The notes under the pieces: generated by a model | What the model saw: only the letters and a program-made list of their open reading frames with translations | Told to the model about the DNA's origin: nothing | Database searches by the model: none | Part shown: one piece after another, positions 54,691-64,000 of the stretch | Numbering within the stretch: position 1 is the stretch's first letter | Layout of the letters: the number at the start of each line of letters is the position of its first letter | Position numbers and translations under genes: made by a program | Assembly: GCA_024195585.1 (NCBI GenBank) | Contig: SWBL01000021.1 | Location: 124,001 to 188,000 of the forward strand | Direction: 5' to 3' | Length of the DNA: 64,000 nucleotides | Source: Aureobasidium sp. EXF-3400 | Lineage: Eukaryota; Ascomycota; Dothideomycetes; Dothideales; Saccotheciaceae

Positions 54691-55836
54691 TTAGGTCTCT
54701 CTAGGTCTCGACGAGCCCTCACGGTTGGAGCGGTTGGAGTCGGGTCTCGATGGGCCCTCCTGGGCGGAGCGGCTGAAGTCGACACGCAGCTGTCTGCCGT
54801 AGATCTCCTTCTTCATGAGGATCTCCTTGGCTGCCTGAGCACTGGGAACGTCGATGAAGTCGGCATGGCAGAAACCTCTAGGCTGACCTGAACGACGGTC
54901 GACGGCGACTCTGACATCGAGCACGTTGGTGATGTTGCGGAACAGATCGTTGAGGTCCTTGTCCGACATCTGGAATGACATGTTTCCGATGAACAGACAC
55001 TTGCTGGGAGGGTTGGCCTGCGCCATTCTGTTGTTATCCCGGCGGGGCTCGCGACGGAGGTGGAACTGTACGGCCATGGGGCGGCCACCGAGTTGCTTTT
55101 GGTTCAACTCCTTCTGTGCCCTCTCTGCATCCTCAAGAGTCTTGTACTCGACGAATCCAAATCTGCGATTCTGTGTTAGTCTTGATCATTTCACTCTTGC
55201 AAGTCCTTGACGTACCCTCTGCTCAAGCCGCGGGCGTCCTCAGCCACGCGGGCATTGACGACTTCACCGTGACTGGCGAACTCGCGCTCAAGGTCCTGGC
55301 CCTTGACCTCGAAGAAAAGGTTGCCAACGTAAAGGATTCTGCTGGGCTTAGGGTCGCCATGTGTTCCCCTAGCTGCGTTGCGAGCGCTGTTGCCGAGAAG
55401 GCCCACAGCTGCGTTGGAGACGGTGGATGCGGCATCCTGGACCTTATCCTTGACTTGTTCAACGACAGAGGGCTGCTCAGAGGCGTCGGCTGCTTCGGGA
55501 ACCGACTTCTCGACAACGTTGGGCTCCTGGTCTGCTTGGGCTTCGGATGTGATGGCCTCCTCCTTCATGGCCTGCTCAGTTTCGGTGGGCTCGGTGGGGA
55601 TAGTCTCGCCAGTGGTCTTCTCCTCGACAGGCGATGCTTCGTCGCTGGCGAATCGCCTTTGGAAGACGGGCATCTGCCATTTTTGTGATTGACGGAGTCC
55701 AGTAGGTGTCTTTGTGACAAATGTGCGAGCCTTGAGGGGCGAAGAGACGAAGCTGCGAGCAGCGGCGCGACGAAGGGCGAACCTTGGATCTGTCAGACAC
55801 GCGCCATTGCGAGCTTCAATTGCCAAAGACTTACAT
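54691..55836 (-). CDS. Mitochondrial two-RRM RNA-binding protein; start codon split by an intron
   Basis: Exons 55835..55836 (only the A and T of the start codon in coding terms), 55216..55782 and 54691..55162 on the minus strand encode 346 residues. The N-terminus MFALRRAAARSFVSSPLKAR is an Arg-rich, acid-free mitochondrial presequence. An acidic Glu/Ala linker follows. RRM1 has RILYVGNLFFEV (RNP2) and RGFGFVEY (RNP1) at about 155-230, and RRM2 has KCLFIGNMSFQM and RGFCHADF at about 245-320. The tail is Arg/Ser-rich. It probably binds mitochondrial RNA. Unspliced, the ATG is followed at once by TAA, so splicing of intron 55783-55834 is needed to make a usable start. Confidence 0.85.
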
Positions 55837-58136
55837 GTTTAATGGAATATGAAATGTAACGTCGTTCAAACGAGAAGTATCCTAGAGAAGTCACTTCGAT
55901 GTGAAGAGTTGCGCTGCGTGCTCGAGCTTTCATCCCCGGACTCTTTTTTTCCAAGACGCCTCGACTTTCACGGAGCCGCAAGTCTCGTGATCAGACATGG
56001 TCAATCGACTTTCTCTCTATCTCTTCAATGTTTAGCAGCAAGGTTTGGATGTAGAGCAAGAGGTCTGTTGAGAATACACCCAATATGTGTCTGTCACCTG
56101 AATGTGTCTTTCTTTCATTTCTCAGTCATCAGAGATCTGACAAACTCCTAGTTGAAATTAGTGTTTTTGAACAGGTCCTCGCTACTGATGATGCTGGCAT
56201 ACGATTTAATGCCACAACACAACGACCAGCAGTTTTCTCGCCTGACAAATGGTTGCTAAGGAGATTCTAGTATGCTGCGAACACCGCTCGTGTGGGTTTG
56301 AGCGATACGTGGCTATGGGCATACCAAAAACATGCTTGCCACTTTGAAGGCAGGGTCGCTCAACTGACATCGGACAAATTCTCGGTGTTTGCTCCTCCAT
56401 TTTCCATTCGCTGACGTCAAGCCAACCATTTGCTCTGCTCGAATTTCAACTTCCCTCATCGGTTGCTCCGTATGCAATATTGCATCGCGCAAGCAGTCAT
56501 ACCGCAGCCGGCCGCATAATTACACACCTGAATCATCAGTCCACGGTCGCCATGCCTTTCAATGCAGGCTTATCGATCACTTGACCCGCCCCCTATCTCC
56601 CGACAACAATCAGATAATTGCAGAAACCAACGTTGCACGGAATTGGCATCATGCACCGAGACAGCCATCAATCTAGCCCCGCACAGCCATCGACGCAACT
56701 CGCATGCACATCTTCCAGCTTCCTGGCCAGTCCGCGAAACATCTGCATGCCCACTGTCTTGATTACTCCTCGGCCGCGTTTCTGAGACGTGGCGGTGAGA
56801 TGGATCACCGCGAATACCACGTGTAGATCTGTCTTCATGCGTCATGGCACTCGTTCTTCGAGGTGGCTCGCGCGGAAAGGCTTGACGGAAACGCTACTGG
56901 TGCAGCCGGTAGCTTGAGCCTTCGAGAAGCGTTTCAAGTCAAGACCCGAAAGGCTTTGCTATCGTTGGCCCTTAGTTCCATTCGTCCGGTCTTCTGAAGG
57001 TATATTGACCTCTCCGGAACCTCTGTCCCGTCATGAGATCGGGAGATCAGGCATCCACGCTAGACAGCCAGGACATCCCAAGGTACGCTCCCGCAGTGCA
57101 TACAACCTGAGATGATCCAATAACCGAATGGGCGTGTTCCTCTCTCTGCTGAGTCTACGATATTGGGCTGGTGAGAGCCACTGGCTGTGAATTACAGCAT
57201 ATCGCTTGCCGCATCTCATACACATCAATGCACCCCGGTATCGTGTTGATAGGGTTCCTAATCTTCTACATGATCACGTGTACCTCTATACAGCTCCTTT
57301 GCAGTGCACATGGCAACCGGTGAGATGATTGTTGTCTCGTCATGGGATACAGTGCACCCTTTGGAAACCTGCTTACGAAACGAGAACGCATCGATACGGC
57401 AAAGCGGCAGCCACAGGGACGCTGTATGGTGCTCGAGTGGACGCGATATCTTCAGTGAACCATGGTACCAACAGGGTGTACTCCTCGGATAAGTTGCTGG
57501 TACATGCAGCCAAGCGCTGGTGAAAACAGATCCTACCGTCGTACTCATCCATTCGACATCCGGTCTCAGGTGTCTGGGCACTTGTGTATGGTATTCCGCG
57601 CATAAGTCATTGCTCAAGCAAGGTGATTGCATTCTCGTTCAGGAGGAATAATTACAACATGAGATATGAAGATGATTGTTGACATTCTGACGCTGCTTGG
57701 CTGTCTGCTGGTCCATGTAGTGCTTGCGAATATGTATTCGCTTCTCGTTTCTGTGTTCTGTCCCAGGTCATATGCCCAGGCCGAAGAAGGCGTGCTTTGA
57801 ACAGCTCAAAGCCTGCACTATAACAAGACTATGTATAACATGCTTTTAGCATATGGGACCACGTCTCAAGTCATATCGTATATTTGATGTTTTGTTGCTT
57901 GCTGCCACAAAGGTTGGCCGTCTTGGTTGCAGTCAAAGACCATGGCACGTGGGAGTGAATCAAGGTTGACGGGCCGCTGCCGTTGCCGTGGAGATCAGCC
58001 CTTTGTCAAGACAGCTGAGACAGCGTCATCATTCACACTTTCACTCCATCAACCATGTAACACGAACACGGCGTAGCTCGATACCAGCTAAACTGCAGAA
58101 TCACAATATCTTCTATCCATACGTCTTGTAGCCTCG
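55837..58136. other. 2.3-kb region without recognisable genes
   Basis: ORFs on both strands are short, with random composition and no splice continuity. I looked for tRNA-like T-loops and other RNA hallmarks and saw none. It lies between divergent genes, so it must hold both promoters, but it is longer than most gaps here. It may contain a non-coding transcript or a decayed gene. Confidence 0.45.
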
Positions 58137-59298
58137 ATGACGTCCAGGACTAACGCACATCCAACATCTCTTGCCGCGAACAACAGCAACAGAGGGGGTC
58201 GTCGCGGCATGTTCACGCGTCGGCCTGGTCGTCAGAGGCTACCAGGTCTGTTCGCAGATGGCATATGGCACTGCGACTGTGACTGTAGTCCTCGTCTCCC
58301 TGCTGAACACTTTCAAGTCAAAAAAGAGAGCCCAAACAAAGGTTTACCAACCCAACGCCCTTGATGTGTTTGGAAACGGCACTACTGATACTTCAAAAGG
58401 CAGATGGTTCTACACTTGCCAAAACGGAGAAGGTCGAAAGTGCGGCATGTTCTTATGGGACGACGATGCTCGACCGAGAGAGGCAGCAGCTCTCCTGAAC
58501 AACTCCAGAACCGAACCGACGAGCACACCAGCCAAGCCTCTGTCCCCTGCACATCCATCGCCCCAGGAGATGCAGTCATCTCCGAATGGCACATCAACTC
58601 TGAGCAATTCCAGCAGCACCCTCAAGCGACCATTTTCCGATGCGGACCTTGGTGACAAGACTGATGCTGACCATGATTCGTTCCCTTGGTCCTTGTCAGG
58701 CCAAGAAGAAGCCGAGGTGCTTGACGCGCCAGAGACACCACGCAAGGCAGTCAAGTTCGATGGCCTCACCACACCTGCGACTAGTGCGCATAGGAAGCTC
58801 CCATGGCTAGATCACTCTGCACAGTCTTCTTCTACACCTTCTGCGAAAGCATCTCTTCCCAAACACTCCGGTTCCCCACGACTCTTTACGCCGTCAACCT
58901 CAAAACTGGTTGTTGCACAACAAGGCGCCTTGACACCACAAGTCACGCCAAGTCCCCTACGCTTTCGCGACCCGTCAGCAGATCCATCGTCTCCCGGATC
59001 CGCACTCACTATAGATGTTTTCGCCGCGCTGACTGACTCAAGCGTTACACTGCCAGCTAATTTGACATCAAAGCTTCGAGAAGTCTTGACACGTCACGAG
59101 CTGCGCATTCAGGGGGTTGTCAAGGGGAGGGAAATTACTCGTCTTGCTCTCAAGGCACGCGAAGCCAAAGTCGTCGAGCTTCAAGCCACCATCGCAAGCC
59201 TTGAAGCAGAAAGAAATGTTGACCATGCACGGATTGAGACACTTGAATGGGAGAAACACATGCTGGCGAGAGATCAGAACCTTGACACGGAGTTGTAA
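58137..59298 (+). CDS. GRF-type zinc-finger protein
   Basis: Exons 58137..58341 and 58400..59298 encode 367 residues. The GRF zinc finger (about 44-85) spans the intron: WHCDCDCSPRLPAEHFQVKK, then SPNKGRWFYTCQNGEGRKCG and MFLWDDD. GRF fingers bind single-stranded nucleic acid in proteins such as TOP3A, NEIL3 and APE2. The middle is Ser/Thr/Pro-rich and disordered. The C-terminus is a coiled coil (LKAREAKVVELQATIASLEA). In filamentous fungi this two-part layout is a recognised but uncharacterised protein class; a DNA-repair or genome-maintenance role is inferred only from the finger. Confidence 0.88.
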
Positions 59299-60184
59299 TC
59301 AAGCATCGGTATTGCCGGGTAGGGCTGCAGAGGGTGGCGCTTTCCTTATACACAGTTCAATCGGCCATCCTTTCTTTCTCGTAATACATGTCTTCCTTAC
59401 CCACTCTTTCGTCTTCACAACTGACTTTTAGTGACATATGCTGAACAACAACCATGACAGGGCATTAACATTGTATGCGCGTGTCCATTCTCCCAGATTT
59501 TGCGACGGCATCTCCATACAACATCCGGCCGGTAGAGAACACAGATGCATTGCTGCATTAGCTTCCATGGTCCTGGGTTCGGGACAATCTCAACACTAAA
59601 CCTCCGCGTGAGCAAGCAGGGAAAAACGCAGTCTTTAACGCCGACAGACGGGGACCGTTTATTACGCATGCGATCAGCAGGCGCATAATCGAGCAAATCA
59701 GCACTCACAGTAGCAGCCACTCGGATGATCTGCAGCTTTCGAGTCTCGAGTCATCATTCGGCCGGGGAACAGGAATCGGCCATGATGCTTTCCTGACTCC
59801 TCTTCCTTTATGCTGTACGACGATGAGATTCAATTGCTGCCGCTTCTCGCGACCTTCGCGCGGCAACCTGATTGATATCACCGTTCCTGCCAAGATCAGC
59901 CGCCAGCTTTTCAGTTTTCTTCACACCATCTTGGAGGGTAGCGCCTGCCGGTCACTCCCCGACGCCAGGTCCGGCTAAAACAATGTGCTGGCATGTCGAC
60001 ATTGTTCGGGAGGTGATTTACCTGAGAGTTTCGCGAGGGGTATCGACTACGGGCTACCTCGTGGTATAAATCTGGTTACCCGCCGCCCTATCTCCCACTG
60101 CCTCGTCCAATATATTTTGGATGTCTGTAACCTCGACTTGTCTTCTCCGATCTTTATCTGGTCTTCGATTATTCAAAGGTCGGT
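59299..60184. other. Intergenic region
   Basis: 3' end of the GRF gene and promoter of the next. Minus-strand ORFs of 62 and 101 codons are not supported. Confidence 0.45.
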
Positions 60185-61495
60185 ATGAGTCAAGATCGTT
60201 CAAACCTTGGCTACTACAACACCCACAATGGTGGCATGATCTACAACAACTTCATGAACAACAACGACCCACAGCGTGGACAGCCTGTGTACTCTTCCAC
60301 ACAACTCTGGGCTCGGATGCCTGGTGACGCTGTGGCGATTCCCCTTGCTGGAGCACAGTGGTCTGGGCAATACCACCGTCATCACGAGAGATGGTACGAG
60401 CATGACATGCTTTCCTCAAGCGATATGACCTCTGAGGCGAGTGGCTTTGATGATAGCGCTACGCCAAGTCTGCACAGGTCGGATTCGGGTAACTTCTCTG
60501 AAGTATGGGATCAAGAACCTCCGATGCCCTTCTCGCCCTTCCAGCCCCCAACATCCAGCGACTTACTCAACAACATCGGAAGTGCTTTTATACCTCTTCA
60601 ACTTCCTGCATGTGTCACCAGTAACTCGGACGAGACCATTCAGCAGTTCGAGTGTATGCTCGGCGATTTGGAAGTCAATGACTGTGTGTCGTCGCCTGCA
60701 GATTCTGATGCCATGTCACAATCGAGCGTACACCGGCCTCACTCAAATGCTGAGAATTCCACTCTGCAGCCTTGTTATACACAGCCTCATGACCATGCCG
60801 TCTCCGGTAGGCCAAAGAAAGGACGACAAGCCAGAGAATCCGATATTGGCCAATCAAAGAAACCAGCACGAGCAAACAGCACCAGGGCGCGCCTCTTTTG
60901 CGAAGCCTGTCGCGATAGCAAAGACTACTCTCGCGGATTTCGTGGAGAGCACGAACTCGCTCGCCATTATGCTCAGAAACACACCAAGCACAAGAAGGTG
61001 TGGAAGTGCTTCGATTTAAGCCCGGACCGCCTGATGCGTAATTGTGAGCGATGCAAGACTGGTCATCAATACGGCACGAGCTACGGTGGTGCAGAGCACT
61101 TCAGAAGAAAGCACACTGGAATCTTCGGCAAAGACATGATGGAGTTGCTGAGAGGAAAGAACCAACGTTGGGCTTTGAGCAGCAATCGCTTGATCGAAGA
61201 GGGATGGCTTCGTCAAGTCTTCGTTCCCGGCGATGGTGAGCCGTCGATCCAACAAGAGGAACCGCTCATGACTCCTATTCATGCACCCGTGCCTTTCGCT
61301 GGAGGCTCTCGGGAGATGGATCCGGCTGGTGGAATGGGAAGGGCGCATCTGCAGCTCTTCAATGAGCAGCGTGTGCCGATGCATGGTGCTGGTCTGGGTT
61401 GGCCTCAGCATCAACAGGCACTCCAGCCTTACCATCATCAACAGCTGCACCCTGGTCAGCAACATCATCAGCACTGGCCTTCTGGTATGCATTGA
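60185..61495 (+). CDS. DUF7896-type Cys/His-rich putative regulator
   Basis: Single exon, 436 residues. The Asn/Gln/Ser-rich N-terminus is probably disordered. A Lys/Arg patch (RPKKGRQARE; KKPARANSTRARL) precedes a Cys/His domain (about 236-310): FCEACRDSKDYSRGFRGEHE, then RHYAQKHTKHKKVWKCFD, then NCERCKTGHQYGTSYGGAEH and FRRKHTGIF. This spacing matches the fungal DUF7896 domain, related to C2H2 fingers, as I recall it. The His/Gln-rich end is typical of regulators. A nuclear DNA-binding role is inferred. No intron is needed. Confidence 0.8.
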   Translation: MSQDRSNLGYYNTHNGGMIYNNFMNNNDPQRGQPVYSSTQLWARMPGDAVAIPLAGAQWSGQYHRHHERWYEHDMLSSSDMTSEASGFDDSATPSLHRSDSGNFSEVWDQEPPMPFSPFQPPTSSDLLNNIGSAFIPLQLPACVTSNSDETIQQFECMLGDLEVNDCVSSPADSDAMSQSSVHRPHSNAENSTLQPCYTQPHDHAVSGRPKKGRQARESDIGQSKKPARANSTRARLFCEACRDSKDYSRGFRGEHELARHYAQKHTKHKKVWKCFDLSPDRLMRNCERCKTGHQYGTSYGGAEHFRRKHTGIFGKDMMELLRGKNQRWALSSNRLIEEGWLRQVFVPGDGEPSIQQEEPLMTPIHAPVPFAGGSREMDPAGGMGRAHLQLFNEQRVPMHGAGLGWPQHQQALQPYHHQQLHPGQQHHQHWPSGMH

Positions 61496-62807
61496 GGACA
61501 ATGCTTCGAGCCTTCAAGGAGATTTCATTTGTACTAGAGGACGAAGAGACATGGGAAGCCTTCGCTTTGGAACTATCCTTTTCTTTTGCATGGGCCGGTT
61601 TGCGATGATACCCCTTTTCCTTTCTCCCTTTCATGTTGCCAGTCTTCTCCTCATATCATGCCATGTTTTGTTCTTTTATTCTTTTCCTTATCAGATCTCT
61701 CTGTTTCATTCTCACACCACCTGCCTTGCTTGTTGCCTCTTTGTTTCATATAGACCTCAAGACAAGACTCAATTTCTTCCGATCGTTCGTCTTCCAAGAC
61801 TTTTATGTAATGAACATGTATATCACAGTGCCGGCATACGTAAGTCTTCCAATGCTCCGAGTTCCTGGGACCACGGGGCACGCTTGTTGCACAGCAGAAG
61901 AAACCTCCCGCACCAGCCCCGACCAATCATTACTCTAACTCTTTCCTTCCACTCTCGCGTGAGCATCAATGCCCTGCACTTACCCGGAGGACTGGATTAC
62001 ATGGTACCCGCCAAACCAACAATGGGCCACCACAGTAACACCGAGAAAGGTTACTTTTGTGCCGTAACAGTAAGACCAGATTCCCACTCCTAGCTCTGCT
62101 ATTGTTGACAATAGTAATTACACTTACTGCAGGACTGCTGGGCTGAATGGATGATTTTCCATCTTTCTGCATGAGAAGTTTCCCCGAATCGTGGGATGTG
62201 CGTTCCGATGCTTCCCCCCGCTCGTCATTTGATTTCGTTAGAGCGACCCGTGGATCTGGGTCAAAGGGCTGGCAGGCGTCTAGATTTAATATCAGAGGGA
62301 CTGATATGGTTGCCTGATTTTGAAAAGTAGGAGAGAGCCTGGTTTGAGGTCTAAGGGGGAAGTAAGGAAGGGGGCAAGGTTGGTGGAAATAAGGAGATGT
62401 AGTTGCGTTGTGTGGTTGGAGGCGAAGATGGTGGAGGCGGAATGGCAATGCCGATGGTGGAAATGCGGACCTTCGAGATAGATGCGTTGGTCGAGTGTTG
62501 AAAATGCCGAGGCAAGTGTGTTCGTGTGGCGGGCTTTTGGAGGAAGGAACTTGAAGACTGCACTTTTCTTGCATGGACTTTATCACTAGATGTCCTCACG
62601 TCTTTTTCGTATTTGCGAGCAAAGAATGAAATTCTTCGAGTACGTTGTTGTACTCACCGTCTTCAATAAGTAAGCTAATCACAGTCCTCAAAAGCTAGCC
62701 GTCCTCAACCCCCTTGCAACCTCCAGTTCACACTGTTCAATCCCCGGCAAAGTCTGAGTGGCTTCAACCTTCTTTTGCACCAGCTCCTCGAACTCCAGGA
62801 CGTCCTC
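61496..62807. other. Intergenic region between convergent genes
   Basis: 1.3 kb between convergent stops. Long open frames occur on both strands (61281-62093 plus, 61966-62586 minus) but composition is T- or Pro-rich and not protein-like. Probably 3' untranslated sequence. Confidence 0.45.
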
Positions 62808-64000
62808 CTAGAAATCCATCATTCCCTCGTCGTCCTCGTCCATATCAAACTCGGCATCGGCCATGTAACCATAGTTTTCCTCCTCCACGTAATTGCTATG
62901 ATCTTGGTCCTGATCCTCAGCTTGGGGTTGATTCTCGGACTCAGAATCTTCGAGCATGGCTTCATCTTGCGCCTCATCCATCATAGTGCCTCCTTCACCA
63001 TAATCTTCCAGTTTGGCATATTGTGCGCGTTCAGCTTTAGTGGCAAGGCGAGGAGTCGAATCACGAAGCAACAGACGAGTGCTCTTCTTGATGCGTTGTT
63101 CATAGTCGCCATCTTCGAGATAAGTGGCGAAAATGGGCAGACAAACGATTTGGCCGCCGCCCAAGTCGACGAGCTCGACGTTTGCGGCTTCGGGTGTGGC
63201 AGCCAGAGGGACGAGATCGCACAGAGGATGTAGACGACCGAATACACTGCCTGTATCGTTTTCGGCTTGGCTCTCATGTAGGCATGGGAATGTCTGTTCG
63301 TGGTACCCATCCTCGTCGAAAGTCTTCGTCCAGAGAGTCTTGTCGCTAAGGACTATATGGCGCTGAATGAGGCTGACGATCGTATTGATGACGCGCCCAT
63401 CGGAGTAGTTGGGGTTGGTGACCGACTTAGGGGCATCTCCACGACCGTCGAGAGCTTGGTGAATCTGATACGGGCGCAATACATTGCTGTGAAAAGACCA
63501 TGGCACTGAAGGGCCACCTTGCGATGGAGGATGACGAGGAGATGCCATCAACATTTGCACGACAGGCAAATCCAGAGGGTCGGTGGACGTGGCATACGCC
63601 CACCCAAGAATACGGACAAGGAGTAGCAAAACAAGCTTCTGAGTCTTGACGCTTGGAAGTCTAGGATCTTCGACCGTGATGATCGACTTGCGCAAATAGT
63701 CCTCAATATGGGACCCACAAATACTATCATGGTAAGTGGCCTTTGCTAAGTCATAGCAATCGACTGAACAGAAGGAGAAGTTTTCGCGTTGCTTCTCAAT
63801 ACCGTAACGGCAAACCTGAATGTCAGATGTCTCAAAGATACCAGGTCTTGATCTTGCTCTGCCGCGGTGTGGAGTGTCAGGGGCCGCATATTCCGAACAT
63901 GTGCCAGTCGAAGATTCAGAGTTCCAGTTGTCGTCAGAGTCGCTAGCTGAGTCTTCATGGCCATCTTCCTCTGGTTCGAGACTCGTCTGCTCATGGGTTG
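62808..64000 (-). CDS. C-terminal part of a large acidic protein, 5' end outside window
   Basis: One frame is open from the window edge (64000) to the stop at 62808, giving 396 residues. The visible start is acidic and Ser-rich. Then comes a Cys/His-containing segment (FSFCSVDCYDLAKATYH, then SICGSHIEDYLRK) that resembles the zinc-binding MYND-like stretch of SET5/SMYD proteins, but I see no NHSCxPN motif of a SET domain downstream. A helical middle (TQKLVLLLLVRILGWAYAT) and a strongly acidic tail follow. SET-like methyltransferase is a weak possibility; otherwise unknown. There is no sign of an intron in this part. Confidence 0.7.
   Translation of the reverse strand, partial: THEQTSLEPEEDGHEDSASDSDDNWNSESSTGTCSEYAAPDTPHRGRARSRPGIFETSDIQVCRYGIEKQRENFSFCSVDCYDLAKATYHDSICGSHIEDYLRKSIITVEDPRLPSVKTQKLVLLLLVRILGWAYATSTDPLDLPVVQMLMASPRHPPSQGGPSVPWSFHSNVLRPYQIHQALDGRGDAPKSVTNPNYSDGRVINTIVSLIQRHIVLSDKTLWTKTFDEDGYHEQTFPCLHESQAENDTGSVFGRLHPLCDLVPLAATPEAANVELVDLGGGQIVCLPIFATYLEDGDYEQRIKKSTRLLLRDSTPRLATKAERAQYAKLEDYGEGGTMMDEAQDEAMLEDSESENQPQAEDQDQDHSNYVEEENYGYMADAEFDMDEDDEGMMDF

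Noticed and set aside
61281..62093. 270-codon plus-strand ORF after the DUF7896 gene
   Set aside because: It overlaps the end of that gene in another frame and then runs through T-rich 3' sequence; the Cys/Phe/Leu/Ser-rich product is typical of chance translation.
61966..62586. 206-codon minus-strand ORF
   Set aside because: Pro/Ser/Thr-biased, lacking any recognisable domain, and located in a convergent 3' region.
63746..63994. 82-codon minus-strand ORF at the right edge
   Set aside because: An alternative frame of the larger acidic protein, whose own frame is open from the window edge through this stretch.

Overview
The window is nuclear DNA of a filamentous ascomycete (Pezizomycotina). 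Genes are dense, most carry short GT-AG introns of about 43-60 bases with a CTGAC/CTAAC-type branch site close to the acceptor, and the products include fungus-specific families: a GT34 mannosyltransferase, a YDR124W-like helical-bundle protein, a BYS1 protein, a DUF7896-type zinc protein, and a C2H2 regulator with a fungal-specific regulatory domain. A Dothideomycete such as Aureobasidium is my best guess, but that is inference from overall style.

Layout, left half. 1-1807 is the 3' end of an ABCC/Ycf1-type vacuolar transporter. 3449-5496 is the YDR124W-like protein and 6115-10744 the mRNA-export scaffold Sac3. 10860-14589 holds an unrecognised basic protein, the Golgi mannosyltransferase Mnn10/11 and a complex I subunit. 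14748-17438 holds a Cys-rich small protein, a small membrane protein and an SH3BGR/thioredoxin-fold protein with an acidic tail. 17592-19017 is a bZIP regulator, 20073-21079 a lysophospholipid acyltransferase and 21644-22212 an unknown protein. 22.2-25.4 kb is gene-poor, with two weak small ORFs. 25410-26073 is a Ser/Ala-rich wall or GPI protein, 27318-28236 the CGFS glutaredoxin Grx3/4, 28438-29788 a zinc-finger protein and 30320-31785 the ERAD lectin Yos9.

Right half. 32301-32741 encodes a secreted BYS1 protein. 33.7-48.3 kb is rich in metabolic genes: threonine aldolase, a zinc-less MDR oxidoreductase, a Baeyer-Villiger-type monooxygenase, a C2H2/fungal_trans regulator, a polysaccharide-deacetylase-fold enzyme, a stand-alone MetE-like protein and homogentisate dioxygenase. 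Inside this block, between the MetE-like gene and homogentisate dioxygenase, lies an unusual island (44.6-46.6 kb). It contains two different tandem repeats, an orphan gene, and a duplicated copy of the MetE-like gene's 3' end that now forms, in antisense, the orphan's N-terminal coding region. Then come a deubiquitinase ending in a CaaX box (48901-51524), the peroxisomal import receptor Pex5 (52243-54215), a mitochondrial two-RRM protein whose start codon is split by an intron (54691-55836), a 2.3-kb stretch without genes, a GRF zinc-finger protein, a DUF7896-type regulator, and the 3' end of a large unknown acidic protein running off the right edge.

Most genes are independent housekeeping loci. 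The only plausible functional neighbourhood is the 33.7-48.3 kb block, where a specific regulator sits among oxidoreductase, hydrolase-like and aromatic-catabolism genes; that reading is inference. I saw no rRNA, tRNA, CRISPR or intact transposon. All exon borders were read by eye from splice signals and frame continuity.
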